Assembly: GCA_947495555.1 (NCBI GenBank)
Contig: CANLZI010000002.1
Location: 124,001-188,000, forward strand
Length of the DNA stretch: 64,000 nucleotides
From: an uncultured Erythrobacter sp.
GTDB lineage: Bacteria > Pseudomonadota > Alphaproteobacteria > Sphingomonadales > Sphingomonadaceae
Reading direction: 5' to 3'
A program made the position numbers and the translations under genes. Shown here piece by piece: positions 37,194-46,500 of the stretch. Within the stretch, counting starts at the first letter, position 1; every line of letters begins with the position of its first letter. The notes under the pieces were generated by a model. The model searched no databases, had not been told where the DNA came from, and saw only the letters and a list, made by a program, of their open reading frames with translations.

Positions 37194-38351
37194 TTAAAGC
37201 TCGGCTTTTACCTGGGCATAAGCCCATTCGATCCACGGCAAGAGACGCTTGAGGTCTTCCTGCTCCACCGTGCCACCGCACCAAATCCGCAATGATGGCG
37301 GAGCGTCGCGATAGCCGTTGAAATCATAGCCAACGTCGCGATCTTCCAGCATCTTGACGATCTTTTTCGGCACCGCTGCCTGATCTTCATCCGACAGGTT
37401 TTGATACCATTCGCCGGTGAACTTCATGCAGATACCGGTGTTGGTCCGCTTGGCCGGATCAGAGACCATGTTTTCCATCCAAGGCGTGGATTCGATCCAA
37501 TCGGTCACGATCTTGGCATTGGCATCGGCGCGTTCAAACATCGCCTTTCGACCACCCAAAGCTTGCGCCCATTCCAGCGCAGCGATGTAATCTTCTGTTG
37601 CCAGCAGCGAAGGCGTGTTGATCGTAGCCCCTTCAAAGATGCTGCGGTTCAGCTTGTCGCCCTTCTTAAGGCGGAACAGTTTGGGCAGCGGCCATTCAGG
37701 ATCATAGCTTTCGATCCGATCGATCGCCTTGGGGCTGAGTATCAACATTCCGTGCTGCGCCTCTGAACCCATTACCTTCTGCCAAGAATAGGTCGTAGCA
37801 TCCAGCTTGGCCCAGTCCATTTCCTGAGCGAAGATGGCGCTGGTCGCATCATTGATGGTTACGCCTTTGCGGCCCGGGTCCAACCAATCGGTGTTGGGGA
37901 TTTTCGCGCCAGAGGTCGTACCATTCCAGGTGAATACAACATCATTGTCTTGCGGAACCGAGTGAAGGTCAGGGATCTCGCCATAATCGGCATCCAGAAC
38001 CTGAAGGTCTGGCAATTTCAACTGCTTAACCGCGTCCTGGATCCACACATTGCCAAAGCTTTCCCAAGCCGCAACGGTGGCTGGCCCTGCGCCCAGCATG
38101 GTCCACATCGCGCATTCCAGCGCGCCTGTGTCGGATGCTGGCATAATGCCAACGAGGTAATCCTCGGGCACGCCGAGCATTTCCTTGCTCAGGTCGATGG
38201 CATATTTCAGCCGCGCTTTACCGGTCGCAGAACGATGCGAACGGCCAAAGGCTTGAGTTTTGAGGTTTGACGCTGACCAGCCAAGAAATTTGGCAGTTGG
38301 TCCAGACGAAAAGAAAGGGCGCTCAGGTTTGAGCGTAGGTTCAACAGTCAT
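37194..38351 (-). CDS. serC: Phosphoserine aminotransferase
   Basis: A 385-residue SerC of the alphaproteobacterial or methanogen type. Residues include FSSGPTAKFLGWS, the PLP lysine in YSWQKVMGSEAQHG, DWAKLDATTYSW and the C-terminal YRDAPPSLRIWCGGT. It converts 3-phosphohydroxypyruvate to phosphoserine. The ATG at 38351 has AGGAGAG upstream, and that site lies inside the second hairpin of a putative leader RNA. Confidence 0.95.
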   Translation of the reverse strand: MTVEPTLKPERPFFSSGPTAKFLGWSASNLKTQAFGRSHRSATGKARLKYAIDLSKEMLGVPEDYLVGIMPASDTGALECAMWTMLGAGPATVAAWESFGNVWIQDAVKQLKLPDLQVLDADYGEIPDLHSVPQDNDVVFTWNGTTSGAKIPNTDWLDPGRKGVTINDATSAIFAQEMDWAKLDATTYSWQKVMGSEAQHGMLILSPKAIDRIESYDPEWPLPKLFRLKKGDKLNRSIFEGATINTPSLLATEDYIAALEWAQALGGRKAMFERADANAKIVTDWIESTPWMENMVSDPAKRTNTGICMKFTGEWYQNLSDEDQAAVPKKIVKMLEDRDVGYDFNGYRDAPPSLRIWCGGTVEQEDLKRLLPWIEWAYAQVKAEL

Positions 38352-38400
38352 GTATTCTCTCCTTACAGAGAGCTCGCGCGGCGTTGGGACCGCGTGGCCC
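38352..38400 (-). promoter_or_regulatory. serC: serC leader RNA motif (putative)
   Basis: In the 50 bases before the serC ATG two hairpins form on the minus strand: CGCGG-TCCCAACG-CCGCG (38394-38377) and CTCTC-TGTAAG-GAGAG (38372-38357), the second hiding the AGGAGAG ribosome site. A TTGACT element sits further upstream (38437-38432). The order of two hairpins with the second over the ribosome site agrees with my memory of the alphaproteobacterial serC motif; I could not check it against a covariance model. Confidence 0.55.
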
Positions 38401-38538
38401 GTCGGCGGCACTAGACACACCTGCTGCGAAGTCAAGTTGGTAGCCTGGAAATTTGGGGATCAGACTTCAGCGGAAAGCCGCGCGGAATTCATGCACCCTC
38501 TCGCCAATTGCGCCGAAGCTGATTAAAGAGCCCGGGTA

Positions 38539-39723
38539 ATGGATATTTCTGGTCTTCGAATTGCCATGTTCAGCGGCAATTATAATATGACGCTGGACGG
38601 AGCGAATAAAGCGCTGAACCGTCTGGCGGAATATTTGCTGCGGCATGGCGCCCATCTGCGGGTCTATTCGCCCACGTGCGATGATCCCGCGTTCGAGCCG
38701 ACCGGTCATCTTGTCAGCGTGCCCAGCTTTCCGATTCCAGGCCGTTCGGAATACCGCTTTCCGATGGGGCTATCGCGCGCAAACCGGGCCGATCTGGCCA
38801 GGTTCAAGCCGAACATTGTGCATATCGCCTCGCCAGACCGAACCGGCCATGCGGCGCTTCGCTGGGCGCAAGACAACGATGTGCCCGTCCTGTCCTCAGT
38901 CCACACACGGTTCGACACCTATTTCCGCTATTATAAGCTCGGCTTCCTAGAGCCTTTGATAGAAGGGATAATGCGGCGCTTTTATAACAATTGCGACGCA
39001 TTGGTGGCCCCTTCGCAAAGCATGATCGACGAGCTTCTCGCCCAAAAAATGCACGATACCATCGGGCTGTGGTCGCGCGGTGTTGATCGCCACAAATTCG
39101 ATCCTTCGCGGCGCGATTTGGAATGGCGCAGATCGCATGGGATTGCTGATGACGATGTCGCGATCACCTTCCTTGGCCGGTTGGTCATGGAAAAAGGTCT
39201 CGACATATTTGCCGAAACAATCGTGCAATTGCGCAAGCGTCAGGTCCCGCACAAAGTGTTGGTGATTGGCGATGGGCCTGCGCGGCAATGGTTTGAACAG
39301 AACCTGCCCGGTGGCATCTTTGTTGGCCTGCAAACCGAAGAACAGCTTTGGCGCGCGATTGCCAGCGGCGATGTGTTTTTTAATCCCTCTGTGACCGAAA
39401 CTTTTGGCAATGTGACGCTGGAAGCGATGGCCAGTGGACTACCGGTGGTTGCAGCGGGCGCGACGGGTGCCTCCAGTCTGGTGGAAGATTGGGAGAACGG
39501 CCGACTGATTCCGCCCGGCGATGCAAAAGCCTATGCCGATGCCCTAGAACCCTATTGCACCAATGATGATTTGCGCATGCGCCACGGTCAGGAAGGCGAA
39601 CGTCGCAGTCGCAATTACAGCTGGGATTCGATCAATGCTGTGATGTCCGAAACCTACCGTCGGCTGGTCGATGAACGTGCCGAGCTGGTCGCGAAAGAGG
39701 CAGCCGAAGCCGCCTCTTCCTAG
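38539..39723 (+). CDS. Glycosyltransferase family 1 (GT4-type)
   Basis: A 394-residue GT-B-fold enzyme. The N-terminal acceptor part begins RIAMFSGNYNMTLDGANKALNRL. The C-terminal donor domain has FLGRLVMEKGLDIFAE, VIGDGPARQW and the E(x7)E element TETFGNVTLEAMASGLPVV. It resembles phosphatidyl-inositol mannosyl or sulfolipid glycosyltransferases of the SqdX/PimB type. The product is unknown. It has no signal peptide. No polysaccharide cluster surrounds it. Confidence 0.88.
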   Translation: MDISGLRIAMFSGNYNMTLDGANKALNRLAEYLLRHGAHLRVYSPTCDDPAFEPTGHLVSVPSFPIPGRSEYRFPMGLSRANRADLARFKPNIVHIASPDRTGHAALRWAQDNDVPVLSSVHTRFDTYFRYYKLGFLEPLIEGIMRRFYNNCDALVAPSQSMIDELLAQKMHDTIGLWSRGVDRHKFDPSRRDLEWRRSHGIADDDVAITFLGRLVMEKGLDIFAETIVQLRKRQVPHKVLVIGDGPARQWFEQNLPGGIFVGLQTEEQLWRAIASGDVFFNPSVTETFGNVTLEAMASGLPVVAAGATGASSLVEDWENGRLIPPGDAKAYADALEPYCTNDDLRMRHGQEGERRSRNYSWDSINAVMSETYRRLVDERAELVAKEAAEAASS

Positions 39724-39746
39724 GCTGGATCGCGCTTCATTACGGC

Positions 39747-40166
39747 TTAGCGCAGAACACCCTCGCCTCGCATCTTGCGAGCATACCACAGCATAAACAG
39801 CGTTGTGACCCAGATCATAACGTTGAGCGGGATACTTTGCAGTTCTGCGGGTACTTCGATCATAAAGTTTTGATAGATAGTGGTTCCGATCAGGCCGACT
39901 ACCGATATCGCGACTGACATAACTGCCCAGCGCGAGCGCAACAGCAGCAACACTGATCCGAAGAATGCTCCCCATACCCCGAGGGCCCAAAGCGCGTTTG
40001 CCCACGCTGGAAAAGAGTCAAAAAATGCGATTTGATCCGGCGTCATGCCCAGATCTTCCAGCTTGCCCAGATGAGTCATTGTATAGCTGAATATGCCAAC
40101 GCCATTCCACAAAAGCGTCAACAAGCCGACAACCCATAGGTGCCATGGTGCTTTTACCGGTTCCAT
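39747..40166 (-). CDS. Four-helix membrane protein of unknown function
   Basis: 139 residues from an ATG at 40166 with GGAGGGGGA 7 bases upstream (an in-frame ATG at 40184 lacks a site). It has four probable helices, at about 11-28, 60-80, 85-105 and 112-130, with aromatic residues at the ends. The PADTIV-like motif is not seen, and no family is recognised beyond small integral membrane proteins. It follows the PadR gene on the same strand and is convergent with the glycosyltransferase gene, so it may belong to the PadR regulon. Confidence 0.75.
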   Translation of the reverse strand: MEPVKAPWHLWVVGLLTLLWNGVGIFSYTMTHLGKLEDLGMTPDQIAFFDSFPAWANALWALGVWGAFFGSVLLLLRSRWAVMSVAISVVGLIGTTIYQNFMIEVPAELQSIPLNVMIWVTTLFMLWYARKMRGEGVLR

Positions 40167-40299
40167 AAGAAAATCCCCCTCCATTACTCTGCTGGCGACG
40201 TTCTTGCGTCTGCTCAGCCGTGATGGAGAGGGAGTTTAGAGTGGCAATGGCGCGAGCGCAAACCCGCGGCGCCAGTTGCGCCGCCGGTCGCACTCCAAT

Positions 40300-40953
40300 T
40301 CACATGCGTTCGATACGCTTGGCCACTTCGTCGATTATGTCGACAATCTCGTTGATTGCCGTCTGATCCAACTTGCCTGCCTTGGCGCGATTTTTCAGCA
40401 CGGTGCCAAGATTGCCCATCGCACGAAACAGATCGGGCGAACGTTCTTTGACACGCTCTGCACGGTCGCCATGTTCCGAAATGCGGCCCATTAACTTGTC
40501 CACTTCGTCGGACCGCTCGGCCAGTTCCGCTTTGCCCGCTTTGGTTGCCTTGAACGGCTTCTTGCTGCTGGCATCGGCTTCTTCATCGGTCTTCTTGCTC
40601 TTGGGCTTGGCCGCTTTGATCAGGCCCTCGTCCTCCAGCAATTGCAGCGTGGGATAGACCGCGCCGGGGCTGGGGGCATAGGCACCGCCGGTCATATCCT
40701 CGACCGCGCGGATCAATTCATAGCCATGGCGCGATTCTTCATTGATCAGCGCAAGCAAAGCCAGGCGCAATTCGCCCTGACCGAACATCCGGCTGCGACG
40801 TTTGCGACGCCGTTGGCCATCCTGCCATCCGCCGCTACGGCCAGAGCGACGCTCATCGCTGTGTTCCCAATCGCTTGCCGCAGATGCGGCCATCATTGCG
40901 ATCATCGGGCCCAGATTGTTCCATCCGCCCATGCCTCGTTTTTGCCACGTCAT
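40300..40953 (-). CDS. PadR-family transcriptional regulator
   Basis: A 217-residue PadR protein. An N-terminal Met/Ala and basic extension of about 55 residues (RRRKRRSRMFGQGELRLALLAL) leads into the winged helix, with HGYELIRAVEDMTGGAYAPSPGAVYPTLQLLEDEGLI in pieces, a PadR hallmark. A Lys/Glu-rich wing insertion (KPKSKKTDEEADASSKK) and a C-terminal coiled coil follow. PadR repressors usually control their own promoter; the palindrome at 40995-41006 is a candidate operator. Confidence 0.9.
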   Translation of the reverse strand: MTWQKRGMGGWNNLGPMIAMMAASAASDWEHSDERRSGRSGGWQDGQRRRKRRSRMFGQGELRLALLALINEESRHGYELIRAVEDMTGGAYAPSPGAVYPTLQLLEDEGLIKAAKPKSKKTDEEADASSKKPFKATKAGKAELAERSDEVDKLMGRISEHGDRAERVKERSPDLFRAMGNLGTVLKNRAKAGKLDQTAINEIVDIIDEVAKRIERM

Positions 40954-40994
40954 CTCGATTCTCCATTCACGTTCATTAACTCTTCGATGTATTG

Positions 40995-41006
40995 AAGATA
41001 TATCTT
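40995..41006. promoter_or_regulatory. Palindromic candidate PadR operator
   Basis: AAGATATATCTT is a perfect 12-base palindrome 42 bases upstream of the padR ATG and 73 bases before the rarA ATG. GATATATC-type palindromes are common beside PadR genes. The same region carries CTTCGATGTATTGAAG (40982-40997), a second near-palindrome. Confidence 0.5.
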
Positions 41007-41078
41007 AGAGCTATCGTTTCAAGTGTAAATGCGATTTTCGCTGACCTTTTCCGACAAGCGGCCTATCACGCCCGACCA

Positions 41079-42401
41079 ATGGCCGATTTGTTTGCAAATG
41101 ATGCGCCGCCAGCGCAACCACCCCGCGACGAGCCGCGCGAAGACGCACCGTTGGCGGATCGCCTGCGCCCGCGCCAATTGAGCGAGATTATCGGTCAGGA
41201 CCATGTCACCGGGCCAGAAGGACCGATCGGGCGGATGGTGGCGGCGGGCAAATTGTCCAGCATGATCCTGTGGGGGCCGCCAGGTACGGGCAAGACCAGC
41301 ATCGCCCGGTTGCTGGCCGATGCGGTGGGAATGCGCTTTATCTCAGTCAGCGCGGTATTTTCCGGCGTTGCAGACCTAAAGAAAGCCTTTGCAGAGGCTG
41401 ACCGTGCCGCGCAGGCGGGTCAGAGAACGCTGCTGTTTGTGGACGAGATACACCGATTTAACCGCGCGCAGCAGGATGGCTTCTTACCCTTTGTCGAACG
41501 CGGCACGGTCACACTGGTGGGCGCCACCACAGAGAACCCCAGCTTTGAATTGAACGCCGCTTTGCTCAGCCGCAGCCAGGTGCTGATCCTGCATCGGCTG
41601 GACGCAGAGGCACTGGGCCAATTGCTGGACCGTGCCGAGACTTTGCAAGGCGCCCTGCCCTTAACCCCAGCAGCGCGCGAGGCATTGATCGCCAGCGCGG
41701 ATGGCGATGGGCGATTTCTGCTCAATCAGGCAGAAACGCTGTACAATGCTGCATTGGATGCACAGCTTGATCCAGCTGGCCTAGGCCAATTCCTGCAACG
41801 CCGCGTCGCTGTGTATGACAAGGATCGCGACGGGCATTACAATCTGATTTCTGCCCTGCACAAATCCTTGCGCGGGTCAGATCCTCAGGCATCGCTCTAT
41901 TATTTGGCGCGCATGTTGGTGGCCGGTGAAGAGCCGCTCTATGTGCTGCGCCGCCTGGTTCGCTTTGCCAGCGAAGACATTGGACTGGCCGATCCGCAGG
42001 CGCTGGTCCAATGCCTCGCCGCCAAGGACGCCTATGCTTTTTTGGGCAGCCCCGAAGGTGAATTGGCGATTGTGCAGGCTTGCCTCTATTGCGCCACTGC
42101 ACCCAAATCGAACGCCGCCTATGTCGCGCAAAAATCGGCCTTCAAGGCTGCGCGTGAGACGGGCAGCCTGATACCGCCTGCCAATATCCTCAACGCACCG
42201 ACCAAACTGATGAAGGATGTCGGCTATGGCGAGGGATATTCCTATGATCACGAGGCGGATGACGGTTTTTCCGGCGACAACTATTGGCCCGAAGAGCTCG
42301 AGCCCATGACGTTGTATGCGCCCGTCGAGCGCGGGTTTGAGCGCAAGATTCGTGAGCGCATCGCCTATTGGGACAAATTGCGAAGCGAGCGCAAATCATG
42401 A
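41079..42401 (+). CDS. rarA: Replication-associated recombination protein RarA (MgsA/WRNIP1 family)
   Basis: A 440-residue AAA+ protein. Motifs are the Walker A GPPGTGKTS, Walker B LLFVDEIHRF, sensor 1 GATTENPSFELN, and a C-terminal clamp-loader-like tetramerisation region with RRLVRFASEDIGLADPQAL. RarA acts at stalled forks. An upstream open frame (from 40992) is ignored because the family begins just before the ATG at 41079. The stop overlaps the next gene as ATGA. Confidence 0.95.
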   Translation: MADLFANDAPPAQPPRDEPREDAPLADRLRPRQLSEIIGQDHVTGPEGPIGRMVAAGKLSSMILWGPPGTGKTSIARLLADAVGMRFISVSAVFSGVADLKKAFAEADRAAQAGQRTLLFVDEIHRFNRAQQDGFLPFVERGTVTLVGATTENPSFELNAALLSRSQVLILHRLDAEALGQLLDRAETLQGALPLTPAAREALIASADGDGRFLLNQAETLYNAALDAQLDPAGLGQFLQRRVAVYDKDRDGHYNLISALHKSLRGSDPQASLYYLARMLVAGEEPLYVLRRLVRFASEDIGLADPQALVQCLAAKDAYAFLGSPEGELAIVQACLYCATAPKSNAAYVAQKSAFKAARETGSLIPPANILNAPTKLMKDVGYGEGYSYDHEADDGFSGDNYWPEELEPMTLYAPVERGFERKIRERIAYWDKLRSERKS

Positions 42402-43285
42402 CGCTTGGGATGCCCAATAGAAAGTTTGAAACCTATGTCGTGATCGACTGGTCAGGGCAGAACATAGCCCGCCCAAAAGGCCTCGCGGTCGCTTATGCAA
42501 GCGAAGGCGATACTGCTCCTTCGCTGCTCTCACCGGAAGAACGCTGGAGCCGACAATCCATTCTGAATTGGCTGCTTGAGCACGCTAAGGCTGGCACGAA
42601 TATGCTCATTGGGGTTGATCTGTCTCCTGCATTGCCATTTGTCGATCACGGCGAATATTTTCCAGGCTGGTCCGACAGCCCCAAGGACGCGCCATCTCTG
42701 TGGCAATTGGTCGATCGATTGGCTGAGCCTGACAAGCATCTGGCGGTGAACAGTTTCCTCAATCACCCCGACGTTTATCGCCATTTTCGTCATCACGATG
42801 GTTTGGGCGATCTGTTTGAAGGTGGGGCTGGCCGGCTGAGACAATGCGAACGAGCGCAAAAGGCGATGGGTTTCTTACCCAGCAGCTGCATGAATCTGGT
42901 GGGCGCAGCACAGGTCGGCAAATCCAGCCTTACGGGCATGCGGGTCCTGAACAAGCTGCGCGGTCACATTCCTGTCTGGCCCTTTGACCCGATTGAGGAA
43001 ATCGGCCCTGCCATTGTGGAAATATATACATCTATCGCTGCGCGGGCCGGAGGCGTTCCCAGAGGAAGAAGCAAAGTTTATGATCCGGTTGTACTCGACA
43101 CAGTTTTAGACGAACTCGGCTCTGCTCCTCATGCAAAACTGGGCGAATACACCGACCATGCTACCGATGCGCTGATAACCGCTGCCTGGCTTCGAAATGC
43201 GGCAAAAGACCCAAAGAATTGGCGACCCGCCGGACTAACCGAACACATTTCCCGCACCGAGGGCTGGACATTTGGCGCCGTATAA
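42398..43285 (+). CDS. Conserved protein with RNase H-like features (DUF429-like), coupled to rarA
   Basis: A 295-residue protein whose ATG overlaps the rarA stop. Acidic residues are spaced like an RNase H-fold nuclease: VIDWSG (Asp17), LIGVDLSPALPF (Asp74) and a C-terminal YTDHATDALITAAWL helix, resembling the DUF429 pattern. A central LPSSCMNLVGAAQVGKSSLTGMRV is conserved-looking and carries a GAAQVGKSS stretch that could be a nucleotide loop. I do not recognise it with certainty. The tight coupling to a replication-fork protein suggests a DNA- or RNA-related role; this is inference. Confidence 0.6.
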   Translation: MTLGMPNRKFETYVVIDWSGQNIARPKGLAVAYASEGDTAPSLLSPEERWSRQSILNWLLEHAKAGTNMLIGVDLSPALPFVDHGEYFPGWSDSPKDAPSLWQLVDRLAEPDKHLAVNSFLNHPDVYRHFRHHDGLGDLFEGGAGRLRQCERAQKAMGFLPSSCMNLVGAAQVGKSSLTGMRVLNKLRGHIPVWPFDPIEEIGPAIVEIYTSIAARAGGVPRGRSKVYDPVVLDTVLDELGSAPHAKLGEYTDHATDALITAAWLRNAAKDPKNWRPAGLTEHISRTEGWTFGAV

Positions 43286-43288
43286 CAA

Positions 43289-43355
43289 TTTTTTACTCAC
43301 CTATCGCATCGCTACTTGAGGATTTTTTGCTCACCTATCGCTTCGCCACTTGAGG
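43289..43355. repeat. Two tandem 33-base direct repeats
   Basis: 43289-43321 and 43323-43355 share the same 33 bases except for three positions, with one base between, giving a 34-base period. The common core is CTCACCTATCGC followed by TCGC and ACTTGAGG, each after a run of six T. It lies between the RNase H-like gene and tRNA-Thr. The T-run at the 5' end of each copy is opposite to an intrinsic terminator on the plus strand but would be an A-run downstream on the minus strand. Origin unknown. Confidence 0.8.
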
Positions 43356-43398
43356 TGGGGCGCGGTTTGCACTAGGGGGCCGTTCTTGGCGATTGTGT

Positions 43399-43474
<76 letters not shown>

Positions 43475-43501
43475 TTTTGCACCTCCATTTTCCGCAAGCG
43501 A

Positions 43502-46500
43502 TCAAACCACCGCCATCAGGCTGGCGTTGCCGCCTGCAGCCGTGGTGTCGATCGAAGTGGATATTTCCTCCACCATCCAATCGATCCGATAACTACCCTC
43601 CGCATCTCCGCGTTGCACAATAGGAATGGGGCCGTCTTTGGCGGCGATTGTCGACAATATCGGCCTGATGTCCTGCCCGGCATCCTCGATCAGAATGTGA
43701 TCAAAGGGAGGCTCGTTGATCCAATCCCCAACCCATTCCAGCCGAGCGAAATCCAATTGCGGCAGCGTCTCTGCCAAGCTTAGCATGCTGTCGGGAACCA
43801 CCGGCGTATTGCCGCTGGCCAAGACCGCTTTCAGCTGGCTCTGTAGACCTGCCTCGGTCTCGGCGAGCAGCAATATCCTACCCCGCGGATGCAGCGTATA
43901 CAGGTTTCGCTCACCCACCGGCCCCGGCAATTCGGCAATGGGTGGCATTTGGTCCGAGACATCCGTGCCGCTCAGCAGCAGCCGCCCCAGATAGAGCGGC
44001 CCACCGGCCTTGGGGCCCGTGCCCGACAATCCGCGCCCTCCAAAGGGCTGGACGCCAACAATCGCGCCGATAACGTTGCGGTTCACATAGATATTGCCCG
44101 CCTTCACAGTGCCGCTGACCTGGGCAATCGTCTCGTCAATCCGGCTGTGAATACCAAAGGTCAGGCCGTAGCCGGTTTCGTTGATGTGGCGCACCAATCG
44201 GGCAATGTCGCGGCGTCGATAGCGCAGCACATGCAGAACCGGTCCGAACACCTCGCGCCCCAATTCGGCAATTTCAGAAATCTCGATAATCGTGGGAGCG
44301 ACAAAGGTGCCGTGACGGGTCGTATCATCCAGCGCCAATTGCTCCACGCGGTGGCCAGCCGCTTTCAGTCGATCGATATGCGCGTTGATGGTGCGCTGCG
44401 CATCGGCAGAAATCACAGGCCCGACATCCATCGCCAATTGATCGGTCGGCCCGACCCGCAATTCGGCCAAAGCGCCCTGCAACATTTCCAGCAATTCGTC
44501 GGCAATATCTTCCTGAACGCACAATATGCGCAAGGCCGAGCACCGCTGTCCCGCACTGTCAAAGGCACTGGCGATCACATCGCGCACCACTTGTTCCGGC
44601 AAGGCCGAGCTATCGACCACCATCGCGTTTTGGCCGCCGGTTTCGGCGATCAGAGGGATCGGCGAGCCATCGGGCAATGTGCGCTTGGCCAATTGGCGCT
44701 GGATCAGCTTGGCAACCTCGGTTGATCCGGTGAACATCACGCCGCTAGTGCCTGCCGCAGCCACCAATGCTGCGCCGATTTCGCCTGCACCGGGGAGATA
44801 TTGCAACGCCTCTTTCGGGACGCCGGCATTATGCAACAATCCAACCATATGCGCCGCAATCAACGGCGTTTCCTCGGCCGGTTTGGCCAGCACCGTGTTG
44901 CCGGCCGCCAAAGCAGCGCAAACCTGCCCGGCAAAAATCGCCAGCGGAAAATTCCACGGGCTGATGCACACGATCGGACCAAGCGGCTGCGTAGCGTGCA
45001 AACCTTCGCGTGCCTCAACCGCGTAATAGCGCAGAAAATCGACCGCTTCGCGCACTTCGGCAACGGCATTTGCGGCTGATTTGCCCGCCTCGCGCATGAT
45101 CAGGCCGAGCACATCCTCCATCTGCGCTTCCAACGCATCAGCGGCCCGGTCAAGGCAATCGGCGCGTGCGTCAACCGGGGTGCTGGCCCAACTTGGCTGA
45201 GCATTGCTCGCTCGTTCGACCGCGCCCACAGCTTGATCCACGCTGGCCCAACTAACCTGCCCCACCTGATCGCGGTGGTCCGCGGGATTGAGCACCGGCA
45301 CCCACGCAGGCTCAACGTCATCGCTGAATGTTGCAGCGGCACGCCAATCACCTTTGGTACTGGCATGCAATTTTGCCGAGAGATCGGCCAAAGCGCTCTC
45401 ATCGCTCAGATCCAGCCCGCGTGAATTCTTGCGCGAAGGATAAAGCTGCTTGGGCAGATTAATCAGCGGGTGCGGCGCGCCAACCGGCTCGACCGCGCAA
45501 GCCTCGTCCACCGGATCAACTGCCAGATCCTCCACCGCAATTGTCTCGTCCCAGATACGGTTCACAAAGGAAGAATTGGCGCCATTTTCAAGCAAGCGAC
45601 GGACCAAATAGGCGAGCAACGTTTCATGCGTACCTACTGGCGCATAAATGCGGCAGGGGCGGCCCAATTTCTTCGGCCCGACAACTTCATTATACAGCGC
45701 CTCGCCCATTCCATGCAGGCATTGGAACTCGTAATCGCCCAGAGAAAAATCTTCACCCGCCAGATGGTAGATGGTGGCCAATGTCTGCGCATTGTGGGTG
45801 GCAAATTGCGGGAACAGATGGGCCCGTGCATCGAGCAGCTTGCGCGCGCACGCGATATAGCTGAGGTCGGTGTGGACCTTGCGCGTAAACACCGGAAAAT
45901 CGGCCTGCCCATCGACCTGAGCCAGCTTGATTTCGCTGTCCCAATAGGCACCTTTGACCAGCCGCACCATGATCCGGTGACCAGATCGTTGCGCCAGATC
46001 GACCAGCCAGTCGATCACCATCGGGCAACGCTTGCCATAGGCCTGCACCACAAAACCCAGCCCATCCCAATCGGCCAGTTGGGGATCCAGCGCCAAGGCC
46101 TCTAGAATATCGAGCGAGAGCTCAAGCCGGTCGGCTTCTTCTGCGTCGATATTTAGCCCGATATCATAACGCTTTGCCAGCACGGCCAGCTGGCGAACCT
46201 TGGGCAACAGCTCGCCGTGGACCCGCGCCAATTGGCTGCGTTCATAACGGGGATGAAGGGCCGATAGCTTGATCGAAATGCCCGGCCCTTGATACAAACC
46301 GCGTCCCGCCATTGTCTTGCCAATGGCGTTGATCGCGCGTTCGTAATCGGCGTAATAATTTTCCGCATCCGCCATGGTCATCGCCGCTTCGCCGAGCATG
46401 TCATAGCTGTAGGTAAAGCCGCGTTCTTCCTGCTTGCGCGCACGTTTTAACGCCTCATCGATGGTTTCTCCGGTGACGAATTGCTCGCCCATCATCTCCA

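Noticed and set aside
36471..37295. A 274-codon plus-strand open frame opposite serA
   Set aside because: It is antisense to serA; no start site or family motif is visible.
43889..46105. Long plus-strand open frames opposite putA
   Set aside because: They are antisense to putA and have the composition of shadow frames; no ribosome site precedes them.
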